Origin: Euprymna scolopes
Taxonomy: Eukaryota; Mollusca; Cephalopoda; Sepiida; Sepiolidae
Reading direction: 5' to 3'
Length of the DNA: 34,188 nt
Assembly: GCA_024364805.1 (NCBI GenBank)
Contig: CM044511.1
Coordinates: forward strand, 34,490,571-34,524,758
Positions 24,187 to 33,860 of this stretch are shown here, piece after piece (positions within the stretch are counted from its first letter, which is position 1; each line of letters begins with the position of its first letter). The translations under genes were made by a program, and so were the position numbers. The notes under the pieces are model-generated. The model was given only the letters and a program-made list of their open reading frames with translations. It searched no databases and had not been told where the DNA came from.

Positions 24187-24720
24187 ATGCTTTTTAAGCC
24201 TAGTCTACAGATTCCAACTACGGTATCTTATAAAATATCGATTTTTAAAGATTATCTGGCTTATTGGGGGATGCCCTTTTCTCTTGCTGCAAACTCTCTC
24301 CCACAGAAGAGACTTGCGAGCCTTTGTTTTATCGTTATTTCCATAGCAGGTGCTCGTCTGAGCTCCAATCTCTGGTCCCCCCTCGGCAATCTTTTACGAA
24401 AAACACCCGTATAGCTGAATCCACTGTCAAAAAATGCTCCCCTACTCTTTATCTTTGCCTTAATCAAAACGCAGATTCCATGAACCAAGTTTCTTTCTAA
24501 GAACTTCATCCCTGTGGAACTCTGTTCTGTCAGTCTGCTTCCCACCTAACTACAACCTGGATGTCTTCAAATCCAACGTAACAAATTCCTGATGAATCGT
24601 TCCCTTAAGTAGGCACGTTATTAAATCTCCATACTAACGTACTGTACTTGCAATAAGTTTTATCCCTAAATGGCTTCCTGGCCTTGATAAATGGTTACCA
24701 CCTTGTAAAAGAAAAAATGA
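24187..24720 (+). mobile_element. LINE 3' end (jockey/CR1-like ORF2 C-terminus and 3' UTR), copy 1
   Basis: The plus strand carries the conserved tail found after the reverse transcriptase domain of many jockey/CR1-type LINEs. One frame reads LQTLSHRR (about 24287-24310), another reads FYRYFHSRCSSELQSLVPP (about 24327-24383), and FFLRTSSLWNSVLSV followed by CFPPNYNLDVFKSNV (24491-24580) ends at a stop at 24590-24592. Known homologs read SLSHRRxVASL..FYRYY.GRCSSEL..LIPP and FxPRTxxLWNSLP.xCFP.xYNL..FKS. At least two frameshifts separate these parts. Only the 3' end is present, the usual result of 5' truncation during target-primed reverse transcription. The 3' UTR seems to run to about 24720; it shares TGGCTTCC-GGCCTTGAT sequence with copy 2 at 33.5 kb. 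Confidence 0.82.
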
Positions 24721-26224
24721 TTTTTTTAAACTTTAAGGGTCGTCTTTTCCACCGAAATATATTATATGTTATATTTGTATCCAAGCAAATGCATTCTATA
24801 ATCGATCATTCAAATACAAATTAATTTCCGAAAAAATATTTTAGCAGGAGATTTTGACACTTCTTCAAGACGTCAGTCGAGCGTAAAGAATATCAACTAT
24901 CAGTTAGCAACGGCCAGCGATGCAAATACGGAAATATTTCAATCGATTCAGAATAAAGATGACTAAGGCACCCGTTTGTTTCGCTCGGAAACCATTGCAA
25001 TAAACAGAATAGCACTATAATTACAAGCTATGTCTAAAAGCAATATTTGGTTTCACTTTAATCTACTTATTAAGAAGCTAATACATTTCCCACGCACTAA
25101 TCTCAAATTATTTTAGAAACACCTTAATATAATTTATATTGGATGAAATCAAGTCCACCGGGTAAGATTCATCGCTTTTATGTTTTCACTTTAATTTTAA
25201 TCGGAATTACATGAATTATTATACGTTTCTAAAATACATTAGTTTTGTTATTTGTACATAGACATTCTACATATCATTATGTATAATTGTTATGTTTGCA
25301 AATAACGTATAATGCAATACCAATGAAAAGTCAACAAACAAAGGTAGATCAATAAGAAATGTATTAGGAAAAGTATATTTACAGTATATTTGCATAATGG
25401 TTGTCAGGTAAGAGAGTCTTGGGTGGAGAACATATCTGGTCTCGGCTCGGCCTTCGGTGGCTTCTGGTTAACACATACTCAGAGTAACCGGGTCTTGTTG
25501 TTTATGTGTAATATTATCAACATATGTAAATGAGTGGGTGCCACCACAATAATAATAATATACGGCAACACCATTTGAACACAAATGTTCCCGCCAAAAT
25601 CAGCGAGATTAAGTAACGTTGAATTTTCTCAGAACCAGCTTGGGTAACAAATAAAACAACTTGATATAATATATACACCACTTATATTTAGTCCATTTGG
25701 GAAAACAATTGCTACTATTTTGTTTAATTTCTAATTCTCGGAAATCATTAAAATAGTATATTTGAGTTAACGTATTGTTACTGTTTATTAGCAAATAACA
25801 GATCCATCTAATACGTATAGATTATATTAATGTTGTGAAGTTAATTTAGTTATCACATTAAGATATAGTTTTATTTTTTAAGTGTGAATGAAAATTAATT
25901 AAATTTGTGTAAGGTTATACAAAGTATATGAAAAAGAAGGTGTTTTTGCCTTTACCGTTCACCGACACTACTAGTAGAGGGTAGTTAAATAAACATACAG
26001 TTGTGGTGAAACACACAGAGATAGTTGAGTGAGAGTTACATGTGAGTTTTTAGTTAATTGAACTTTCAAATAAAACAATAGAAGGAACATGTCTTTTTAG
26101 AAAAGGATTCATTATTAATAAAAGAAATATTAGAATATTCTGCCATATAATTTCAATCAGAAATGTAGTTAAAGAATCCACATTCATGAGCACATTTTTT
26201 ATAATAATAATAATAATAATAACG

Positions 26225-26263
<39 letters not shown>

Positions 26264-27180
26264 TTAATGATAATAATAACGATAATAATAACAATAATAA
26301 TAAATACTAATTATTTATATTATAAATAATAATAATAATAATAAAATAATAAATGACTAAATAAATAAATGAATAATAATTACTATAATAATAGAGGAAA
26401 AATTAGAACAGGCGCATGCAAACTCATCAAGTATTTAAATATTGCAATCGAGATATTATTTTTCTAAACTAAAACTAGAACACTTGCTCAAGTATAGCTT
26501 GTCCTTTGGATGTAAATGTGCATGGAAAACTAAATTCATATCAAGATCTAATGTGGCACAAGGCCTAGCCCATTTTAAGGTAGAAGATAATCAAATTACA
26601 CTAACAAATAGAAACTTAGACCAAACTAATAATAACCAAGTGAGCAATCCCCAGCTCATGAATATCAATCGCAACCAGCTACACAACAACGTTAACTCAG
26701 ATGCAAAGGTACTACGACATATAATACATCGGGGTATATGCCCAGTCAATAATAATAAGATCATATTTATCACATACTGCGAGAAATTAATAACTGCTTA
26801 ACTTAAAATGAAAAACAACACTTCTGAACTATAAAATCAGTCGATTAAACTAATATATTCTACCAATTCATATATAGTCTCCCAATTCAAAGCCCGTTGA
26901 GATAATGCATCTTTAACTCCAAAAGCTACATTGCATTGTCCAAACAATTGATCTTACACTTTTCGATCAAAGCTAGATTTGCAAAGACATCAAATAATAT
27001 GGCTGCTCACAAACCTAATTTACAATGATCCTAGTTGAAAATACAAACAGCGTACATATGAATTCAAACGTTAAAAGATTATATTAGATTGATAATGGAA
27101 GAAATATATATAAGAACTAAAACCCAAAAATTAACGATGTAAATTTTAAAAATAATAACTCTATGCGTAGTAGATCTTTA
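24721..27180. other. No gene recognised; TAA-rich DNA
   Basis: AT-rich DNA. A G+C-richer patch at 25385-25480 could belong to a decayed LTR but has no partner. A large TAA-type array lies at 26201-26345. The 119-codon plus-strand frame at 26442-26801 is rich in N, I and K and near the length expected by chance. Its last part (RGICPVNNNKIIF) faintly recalls a Cys motif of Penelope-like elements, too weak to call. Confidence 0.55.
26201..26345. repeat. Interrupted (TAA)n array
   Basis: Runs of TAA/ATA with GATAAT and ACGATA interruptions. It contains a small palindrome around ATTATTTATATTATAAATAA, near 26318-26338. Confidence 0.92.
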
Positions 27181-27700
27181 TGGATGACAGCGGTTTTCCA
27201 CATGTCAGAGATAGAGTGGAAATCCCTTGTTAACCGTCAGCATTGTATGGACATTCCGGCACACGAGCTTTAGTGCTGTTTTTTTTTGCGTTTTGTTTGA
27301 TTGTGTGGAGCATCTGTATCTTTCATCTTTTCAGTAGAGATCCTATGCCCGATGCACCCCATGAGGCAACTGGGCAGAGTCAGGACAGCACCATAGTGTT
27401 GAGGGCAGCTCAGCTGAAGAAAGAGGTAGCTGTCTGATGAATAACCCTTCTTACCCTCAGGAATGGCCCATGGCGTCTTACTGTACGCCAGCTTGGAGCT
27501 TATAACCGGTACCTGCCATTCTGTTGATTGATTCTACGACCTGTAGCCGAATTTGCTTCTCAAAGGCGAACGCATCGGCATTGATAGAGAGAAGTTTACT
27601 TACCTAAGCATCAATACCCCCTTTTCTCGCTGGTATACTCTGGAAGAATTCTGGGGCCAGTACACCTGGGACAAGCTCGACAGAAGTTAGCTTTAGATTG
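27181..27700 (+). other. G+C-richer island with a candidate exon
   Basis: About 500 bp stands out as less AT-rich than the DNA on both sides. Within it, a pyrimidine tract and TTTTCAG end at 27334, and AAAGAG followed by GTAGCT begins a possible 5' splice site at 27426. The 91 bp between (27335-27425) stay open in one frame, with a balanced composition (RDPMPDAPHEATGQSQDST, then IVLRAAQLKKE). This would be an internal exon entering after two codon bases' worth of phase and leaving on a codon boundary. I do not recognise the peptide. Downstream sequence (27440-27690) also looks once-coding but has stops in every frame. A mobile-element remnant is an equal alternative. Confidence 0.3.
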
Positions 27701-28143
27701 GTAAAAAAGAGCGATACGTTTAAAAACGTTATAGTCTACAATAAGTGATTTATCTATAAAAAAAATGCTACCGTCATTGGAAATCGGATGTCAACGTCAG
27801 CCCCGATTATTTTCTTTCCATTTAAAATGTTAAAATGAAAATCCGGCGTTCTGCAATATTGCGTGGAATGCATGTTTTTGTTTTTAAGTTTGGAGATTTT
27901 CAGAGGTCGCAGCAGAGTCAGAAAAATAAAATTTTAAACCGACACGAGAATCAGAAAGTGTTTATTAAATAATTAAAACAAAATAATAGGCAAAACAAAA
28001 ATGGATAAACATGGGATATGTGGACGAAAAATTTATTATGATTTTATGTTTCGTTTAATCACTTAGATAATCTATATAATTATAAAACTCAAATGACCTT
28101 GTAACGAGTGGTGTTAGCAACTTTACGGTTTACGACATCCGGT

Positions 28144-28154
28144 TGCGCATGCGC
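28144..28154. promoter_or_regulatory. NRF-1-like palindromic motif
   Basis: TGCGCATGCGC matches the consensus bound by NRF-1 / erect-wing type factors, continuing to TGCGCATGCGCGCA, an alternating purine-pyrimidine run. It stands out in AT-rich DNA. Function is inferred only from the motif. Confidence 0.4.
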
Positions 28155-28299
28155 GCATAAATATTAACCCCTAACAACGTAAACAAACAAATCGCTTATT
28201 TTTCAGATTTTCACCTGTGCACTGAAATATTAACGTTATTATTTTGAAAGTATTATTTAATATAGTAAGGGTGGGGATATTTTGCAACTATTCTGTATT

Positions 28300-28630
28300 A
28301 CAAGTATTTTCGCAATTTCTTTTACAAATAAATCAACTTTGACCCGTTGACAAGGTATTGATTTACTGTGTACATTATCACCGTCTCAATTGTTTGTGTG
28401 TGTGTGTTTTTTCGCGTTTAAATTATCTAAGTAACGGTTAATACTTTTTGCCTTTTTTACGTCGTTCTTTTCCGTAAAAGGTTTAAGTTATTTTAACGCA
28501 ATTTTCTTACAAATAAATCTACTCTAACCTTTGAAAACCATAAGAGCATTTTAGAACGTATTGTTTTCCTGTGTACGTTTTCAGCGTTCCAATTGTGTGT
28601 GTGTGTTTTTTTCGCGTTGAAATTAAACAA
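28300..28630 (+). repeat. Two diverged copies of a ~130-bp unit inside the Helentron-like element
   Basis: Unit 1 (about 28305-28430) and unit 2 (about 28490-28625) share, in the same order, a CGCAATTT..CTTACAAATAAATC block, a CTGTGTAC block, a TCnCAATTG block, a (TG)n run and TTTTTTCGCGTT-AAATTA. The copies have diverged noticeably, so the duplication is not recent. Internal satellite-like units are common in Helentron-type elements. Confidence 0.8.
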
Positions 28631-28904
28631 TATATCCAAATTTGAATAGTGAAGATTTACCTATAAGTATGGCAAATCACTTATTATTCAATGCGTGTAA
28701 GTTTTTTTTTCAAAAATAAACAATTATAAACAGAACGACACAAAGAAATCTATCTATATTCTTTTTTGCATTTTTAATATACTTTCATAGAAATGTTTCT
28801 GTTATGTCATAAAAACTATTTATTTTTGTCACAAGTGTCATGCTCATACATTAATTCCATAGCTAATATAACATACTGACCCAACGGGTCACCGGTATTC
28901 TAGT

Positions 28905-29454
28905 AATGTATAAATATGCAATATTTTAATATATTAAATACAAAATGTCAATGCCGGTTACTTTAGCTAGTATGAAGTAACATTAGAAATCCATGTTATT
29001 ATAATGTGATTATGAACAAACGAAATGTACATTATTCTTTCCGTAATTCATATAACACAGTAATTAAGTTAAGTATGTGACAAATATAATTATAATATTT
29101 ATTGACATTGCTGATATAACTGTTGTTTTTTTACTGTAGATGATAAGAATTTGCATCAAAGTTATCGCAGGAAATAGGGATCTAAATATTTTCCAGATCA
29201 TCTGAACTTAATAATTAATCTTGACATGGCATGAGAATTCGAAGAAAAATCCCATGACACACGGCAGATTAAATCACGCATCACAATTTAAAATATATTT
29301 GGAGGAAATCATAAGAAAAGAATTATTGATTGAAAACTACATCATATCTCATTTTAATTAGGAGATGTCATCTTGCAAAAAATATGATAGGAAAGCAGCA
29401 AAACTGTATTTACAAATTATAACATATTGCATATTGTGGTTATAGGGGGTACAT
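28905..29454. other. No gene recognised
   Basis: AT-rich spacer between the Helentron-like element and the first long direct repeat. Nothing notable was seen. Confidence 0.6.
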
Positions 29455-30178
29455 TAAAAGAGAGAGAGTCGTGGAGAAGGGATTTATTTAGAGGGATGTT
29501 GAAAGATTCAGAGAGAGAGAGAGATTGTTCATGTTATTACGATTCTAATATATTAAATGTTCATTCCTTAGACGTGTAGAAGAAGAAAGCTCTTAGAGTA
29601 AAGGAGATAGTGTTCAGACAGCATTAGTGTAGATATGATATAGATTAACATTGTGGATATGAGAAGTCGAGATGTATATGAAAAGACATTTTATAACACA
29701 GATATATAATACAATTTCACTTTACCTTTTCGTAAGAATCACAAACACAAAGATGAGCTTTATCAGAAAACACATGATGAATTTATTTCTTCACGACCGG
29801 CCTGGTTTCCTCATCAAGAATTCAAAGCTTCACATTTTAGTTTCAAAGTGATCGTCTCGCTTCCTAGACGTTCGAATTCCCAGACCATCTCTGAGTTTCT
29901 CACTTACTTGCTCTCACTGACTAACTAACACTTCCTATATTTAGAAATTCATGCATCCCGGCCACGTGAGAAAAATTCACGTGTTTCAACATGTGCGACT
30001 TTGCACGCTTTTCCGACATTATGATTTCCCAATAACCTATTTTTTCTTTGCTGTTTTTACAAAGGAATTCAACCTCCATATCTAATTTATTTAACCCATA
30101 TTTTATTATCCACATTCTTTCTAACAATTGAATGGTTTATTTATTATTTATTTCATCTGAATTAACAATTTACTGGAC
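29455..30178 (-). repeat. Long direct repeat, left copy (3' LTR if sense is minus)
   Basis: Shares with the right copy long identical runs such as ATGTTCATTCCTTAGACGTG, GTGATCGTCTCGCTTCCTAG and AATTTACTGGACATTCCATT. It contains a 68-codon minus-strand open frame (29921-30127) that resembles nothing known and is probably fortuitous, and two CACGTG boxes (29963-29968, 29978-29983). Confidence 0.85.
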
Positions 30179-31894
30179 ATTCCATTTAATTGCGCTCTAA
30201 GTTCTATCTAATAGACCCATTTTTTATGATTTTTCTTTTCTCTCACCAGAGCTTCCAAGATCCAGCAGATATATCCCACATTCATGCGTCTCTATAGAAA
30301 AATACAAAGTTATATCTTTCTTACGTAATCTACGGCATATTTTTGCCTGTCTCGTACTTCATTAAGCTATATGTGATTGCCTCGGGACTACCTATCCTCG
30401 GTTTACTGGTCTTCGTTAAAAATTTTCGTATTCTTTCCAACGCCTGTTTATTAATTAAGCCAAGTCTTACAACTTGCTTGGAGTCGTTACGTGCAACCAG
30501 CTTATTTAAAGCACTCAATTAACCAGGTTCCCAATTTTTTCGTATAGGGGCACATCTTGTGCTTATCAATCCCTACCAAGTCACTTTTCTTGGAGAAAAA
30601 TTTTAGGATCTCTAAAACAAAAACAACAAAACCAAATGCTAAAACAAAACCAAATGCTAAAACAAAACATATTTTTACGGCTTATCACATCTAAAAACTC
30701 TCTAAATACCCGTTTACGTAATTTAAATTATTGTCCCCCTTCTAAAATTCTAATTTAATCCGTAAGCAAACCATACGCCTTAACTAGTTTTATTTTCTCC
30801 TAGACTGTATAAATCTAATGTATATTTACTGATAACTTTGAATTCCTGCTGTGAAAATCAATAACATTTAAGACAATTTACAATATTTGTTCAACATCAT
30901 AAAAACACTTAAAAAATACCTTAATACATTTAACTATGATTTACACAAAACTATGATCAACAGTTATAACTTTTTTTAACAACAAAAAAAGTTATCTGTA
31001 ATAAACAACAATTCAACGGTCTGTCCAAAATTATTGTCCCCTTTTTTTTCAAAAACAAAACAAATGAAACACACAAAAAGCCGAAAAGTTCAATTATGAA
31101 CACAAAAATGCATTTCCAAACAGAATTTACACGCTGTTTCAGAGACTACATGCGACCTTTGAAAAATTCCTGTTTGATTGACAGATTAAATTCAACAATT
31201 CGTCCAAACGATTTCATATTGACACAAATTTTCTAATTGACCTCCATACAAATTTAAAGACAATAATGGGTGACCCCAATCTCTGCATTTGCGTGTATGT
31301 GTGTGTGTTTTTTTAACAAGCAAATTCATTTATTAATGAATTTCGCATGGTGACTTGTTTTTACAACTGTTTATTATTTTTTTTTTCATTACTACGGATT
31401 TCTTTTACGGAATATCGGCCTTTTCTTTTTTTAAATATTTCTGTGCTACATAAACAAAAGAATTCAGTTCAATGAATTATGCACGGTGACTTGTGTTTAC
31501 TATATTTCTATTCATTACTGTGGATTTCTTTTACGGCATATTGCTTTTTCTTTGTTTTTCTTTTTTTTATATTTCTTGTATCTTTTGTTCTCTGTGTGCG
31601 TGTGTGTTAATTTTTTTTCCTTTTTTTTTTTGTTCGCATTGCTGTGATCGTGTAATTTTTTTTCCGTGGTATTATTTATTTATCTTTTTTTACTTATCTT
31701 GGGCCCTTTTAAAACGTTTTGTTTCTTTTTCCTTTTCGCATTCTGTGATCGTCTAGTAAACTTTGTCTGTGTTTTTTTCGTGGTAACGCCAGTTTCTTTT
31801 TTTAATCCACCCTTGCATGAGTGGACTAGTCACGTACACCAAATTTGTATTTGTTATATAGTTATTCATGTTATGACTAATGTAAGAGTCTTAT
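30179..31894 (-). other. Non-coding interior of the LTR-type element
   Basis: No protein signature. The plus strand is A-rich at about 30600-31140 and T-rich at 31300-31800, so the strand bias flips halfway. A tandem 19-bp repeat (AAACCAAATGCTAAAACAA type) lies at about 30629-30668. Two diverged units of roughly 135 bp (about 31335-31465 and 31470-31600) share GGTGACTTGT, GGATTTCTTTTACGG and TTTTTCTTT blocks. A further pair of short units around GTGATCGT and CGTGGTA lies at 31640-31790. Confidence 0.6.
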
Positions 31895-32650
31895 TAAAAG
31901 AGTGAGATGAGAGTCTTGTTGTTGTATCTTATAGATGCTTATCTTAGAGAGAGAGAGATCTTCTTGGAAGAGAGATTTATTAAGAGGGATGTTGAAAGAC
32001 TCAGAGAGATTGTTCGTTTATAACGATTCCTATATTTTAGATGTTCATTCCTTAGACGTGTAGAAGAAGAAAGCTCTTAGAATGGATAGATAGTGTTCAC
32101 TGTTCAGATATTTTGTAGACATGAGATGTCGACACGTGTATTTAATGACATTTTATAACACAGATATATAATACTATTTTCACTTTACCTTTTTGTAAGA
32201 ATCATAAGACAAGACGAGCTTTATCACAAAACACATGATGAATTTATTTCTTCACGACCGGCCGTGGTTTCCTCATCAAGAATTCAAAGCATCACATTTT
32301 AGTTTCAAAGTGATCGTCTCGCTTCCTAGACGTTCGAATTCCCAGACCTCTCTGAGTTTCGTACTAACTAGCTCTCACTGACTGTCTCTCTAACTAATAC
32401 TTCCTATATTGAGAAATCCATGCATCCCGGCCACGTGAGCAAAATTCACGTGTTTCAACATGCGCGACTTTGCACGTTTTTCCGACATTGTGATTTCCCA
32501 ATAACTTATTTTTTATTTGCTGTTTTTACAAAGGAATTCAACCTACATATCTAATTTATTCAACCCATATTTTATTATCCACATTCGTTCTAACAGTTTA
32601 ATAGTTTCTTTATTATTTATTATTTATTTCTTCTGAATTTACAATTTACT
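31895..32650 (-). repeat. Long direct repeat, right copy (5' LTR if sense is minus)
   Basis: Homologous to the left copy throughout. It carries the same pair of CACGTG boxes (32432-32437, 32447-32452) with the same spacing. Confidence 0.85.
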
Positions 32651-32755
32651 GGACATTCCATTTTAACCTATTGTTCTTTGAAACTTATGTCCAGGGTTCG
32701 ATTTCTGCTTTCTCTCATTTTATTTTCATTTTAACTAATCTCTCTATTTTTATAC

Positions 32756-32788
32756 TTACATGAAAAGGGGGCAGCCCTTATCATGTAA
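32756..32788. repeat. Hairpin with 14-bp arms
   Basis: Arms at 32756-32769 and 32775-32788 are complementary over 14 bp with one mismatch, around a 5-base loop GGCAG. It lies between the right LTR-like repeat and a mariner relic, and could be an end of a small element. Confidence 0.85.
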
Positions 32789-32879
32789 CACATATTGCCG
32801 TTCGTTTTGCGTAAATTCGGCGAAATAGGATCATGGGTGTGTCAATTCCAATGAAAATAATATATTTTACGATGTGTTT

Positions 32880-33410
32880 TAAATAAGTTTTTAGACTTTA
32901 TTCGTATGGACACTTTTATTGTTGCAAAGGCATTGAACACAATTTCCCTGAGAAGTAATCTGCCGCGACTTCAATGCGCTTGTTCCCACAACTTCTGGAA
33001 GTTTTCTTGCGTAAGAATGTTAATAATTCTCGTCAGATTCTTTTTCATTTTCCAACTGTCACCTAACGATAACTTCTACGGTTTTCCTTGATGTTCACGA
33101 AGTAAATAACGTCTGGATTGCAGGGTTTACATTAATCTAAACTATTTCACTCTTTTCGTGACAACTGCTTACATTCTAATCCTCTTAAAGGGACGCGTTT
33201 CGTGCAAATATTCATCATTTCCAGTCACTCGCGAAGAATCAATTCGGTGTACAGGTTCTACACTGACATCAAACAGTGCACTTGCTATCTCTATAGACAT
33301 ACGACGGATCTTATACATGAAAGTCTTTACTTGGCAACTTAAATCTGGTGTTTTGACTTACTCCTTCTACACATCTCATCATGCTTCACAGACTTCCAAC
33401 CTATCAGCAA
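32880..33410 (-). pseudogene. Mariner-type transposase relic, copy 2
   Basis: On the minus strand DVSVEPVHRI (about 33272-33243) matches the helix-turn-helix phrase of copy 1 at 22.5 kb. Later, NLTRIINILTQENFQKLWEQ (about 33045-32986) and FNAFATIKVSIRIKSKNLF (about 32938-32882) match the family's C-terminal helix and its SIKVPIRxKS..LF ending. DNA identity with copy 1 is visible at both ends. Frame changes and stops occur, and the catalytic centre is not recognisable, so most of the gene between these parts is lost or decayed. Confidence 0.55.
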
Positions 33411-33479
33411 TCCCTATACCGCTAGAAAACTAATGCTCAATTCAAGAAAGATTGTTCAAAAGCAGTCTGAAGCAATTTA

Positions 33480-33860
33480 AAACCTTTTTTTTTTTAATCT
33501 TTAGTCTACAAATATGTATCGACAAAGTTGATATTTCTCTGGATAGCGCAAATGATTATTATTTGCGGCCGAAAAATATCAATAGCATTTAGAAAATATA
33601 AGGGATTTTTATGCGGAAATCACCATTAATCAAGGCCCGGAAGCCACTTAAGGATAAGGGTTAATGGAAATACGTTAGTCGATGTGATTATGTCGTTGTA
33701 AGCGATAGTAGTGGGGATTTTGTAAATTGGATTATTTTGGGGGACGGTTTATCAAGAACTTGTTTACGTTGGACTTGAATACAGTCAGATTGTAGTCAGC
33801 TGGAAAGCAGGCAATCGGGATGGAGATCCACATGCGTTTTTGTTTACGTTTCTACAAAAA
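33480..33860 (-). mobile_element. LINE 3' end, copy 2 (same family as 24.2-24.72 kb)
   Basis: On the minus strand 33833-33732 reads MWISIPIACFPADYNL followed by TVFKSNVNKFLINRPPK and a stop. This matches the jockey/CR1-like LINE tail LWNSLPxxCFPxxYNLxxFKSNVNxFL seen in copy 1, and this version keeps the frame through to the stop. The DNA after the stop shares CTAACGTA and TTATCC.TAA.TGGCTTCC.GGCCTTGAT with the 3' UTR of copy 1. The 5' part is truncated near 33860-33900; the 3' end lies somewhere between 33480 and 33620. Confidence 0.8.

Larger units (their letters stand above)
28068..28904 (+). mobile_element. Non-autonomous Helentron-like element, copy 2, with internal duplication
   Basis: The segment starts TAATCTATATAATTATAAAA, close to the start of copy 1 at 6.80 kb, and ends with a GACCC-AAC-GGGTC hairpin (28878-28890) followed by ACCGGTATTCTAGT (28891-28904). 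A short GC hairpin a few bases before CTAGT is the classic Helitron/Helentron 3' end. No coding sequence is visible. The interior holds two related copies of a ~130-bp unit (see next entry) and a GC palindrome at 28144-28154. It is about 0.84 kb long and not autonomous. Confidence 0.6.
29455..32650 (-). mobile_element. Non-autonomous LTR-type element (paired direct repeats, no pol)
   Basis: Two direct repeats of about 0.72-0.75 kb (29455-30178 and 31895-32650) flank about 1.7 kb. They look roughly 90% identical by eye. The minus strand is the likelier sense: there each repeat starts TGTCCAGTAAATTG, as LTRs commonly start with TGT, and contains AATAAA signals. The interior has no gag, protease, RT or integrase, so the element looks non-autonomous, like a small LARD-type derivative. 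Exact ends, primer-binding site and target-site duplication were not resolved. The divergence between repeats implies an insertion that is not recent. Confidence 0.6.

Noticed and set aside
24261-24545. 94-codon minus-strand ORF opposite the LINE tail
   Set aside because: Shadow of the plus-strand LINE sequence; the sense strand carries the recognisable motifs.
26442-26801. 119-codon ORF with a Penelope-like CPVNN phrase
   Set aside because: Length is near the chance limit, the motif is too short, and no RT or GIY-YIG signature lies nearby.
29921-30127. 68-codon minus-strand ORF inside the left long repeat
   Set aside because: No known similarity; LTRs are usually non-coding and this length is common by chance.
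30600-30670. Short A-rich tandem repeats that might suggest a CRISPR-like array
   Set aside because: Only two or three 19-bp units without distinct spacers, in clearly animal DNA; ordinary tandem repeat.
32690-32706. GGGTTCGATTTC, a tRNA B-box-like phrase just after the right long repeat
   Set aside because: No cloverleaf can be drawn and no A box lies upstream; probably chance.
22475-33860. Inverted duplication of one block, since mariner and LINE relics both recur in opposite orientation
   Set aside because: The order differs: mariner then LINE, 1.3 kb apart, in the first place; LINE directly followed by mariner on the sense strand in the second. Intervening DNA does not match. Independent insertions explain it better.
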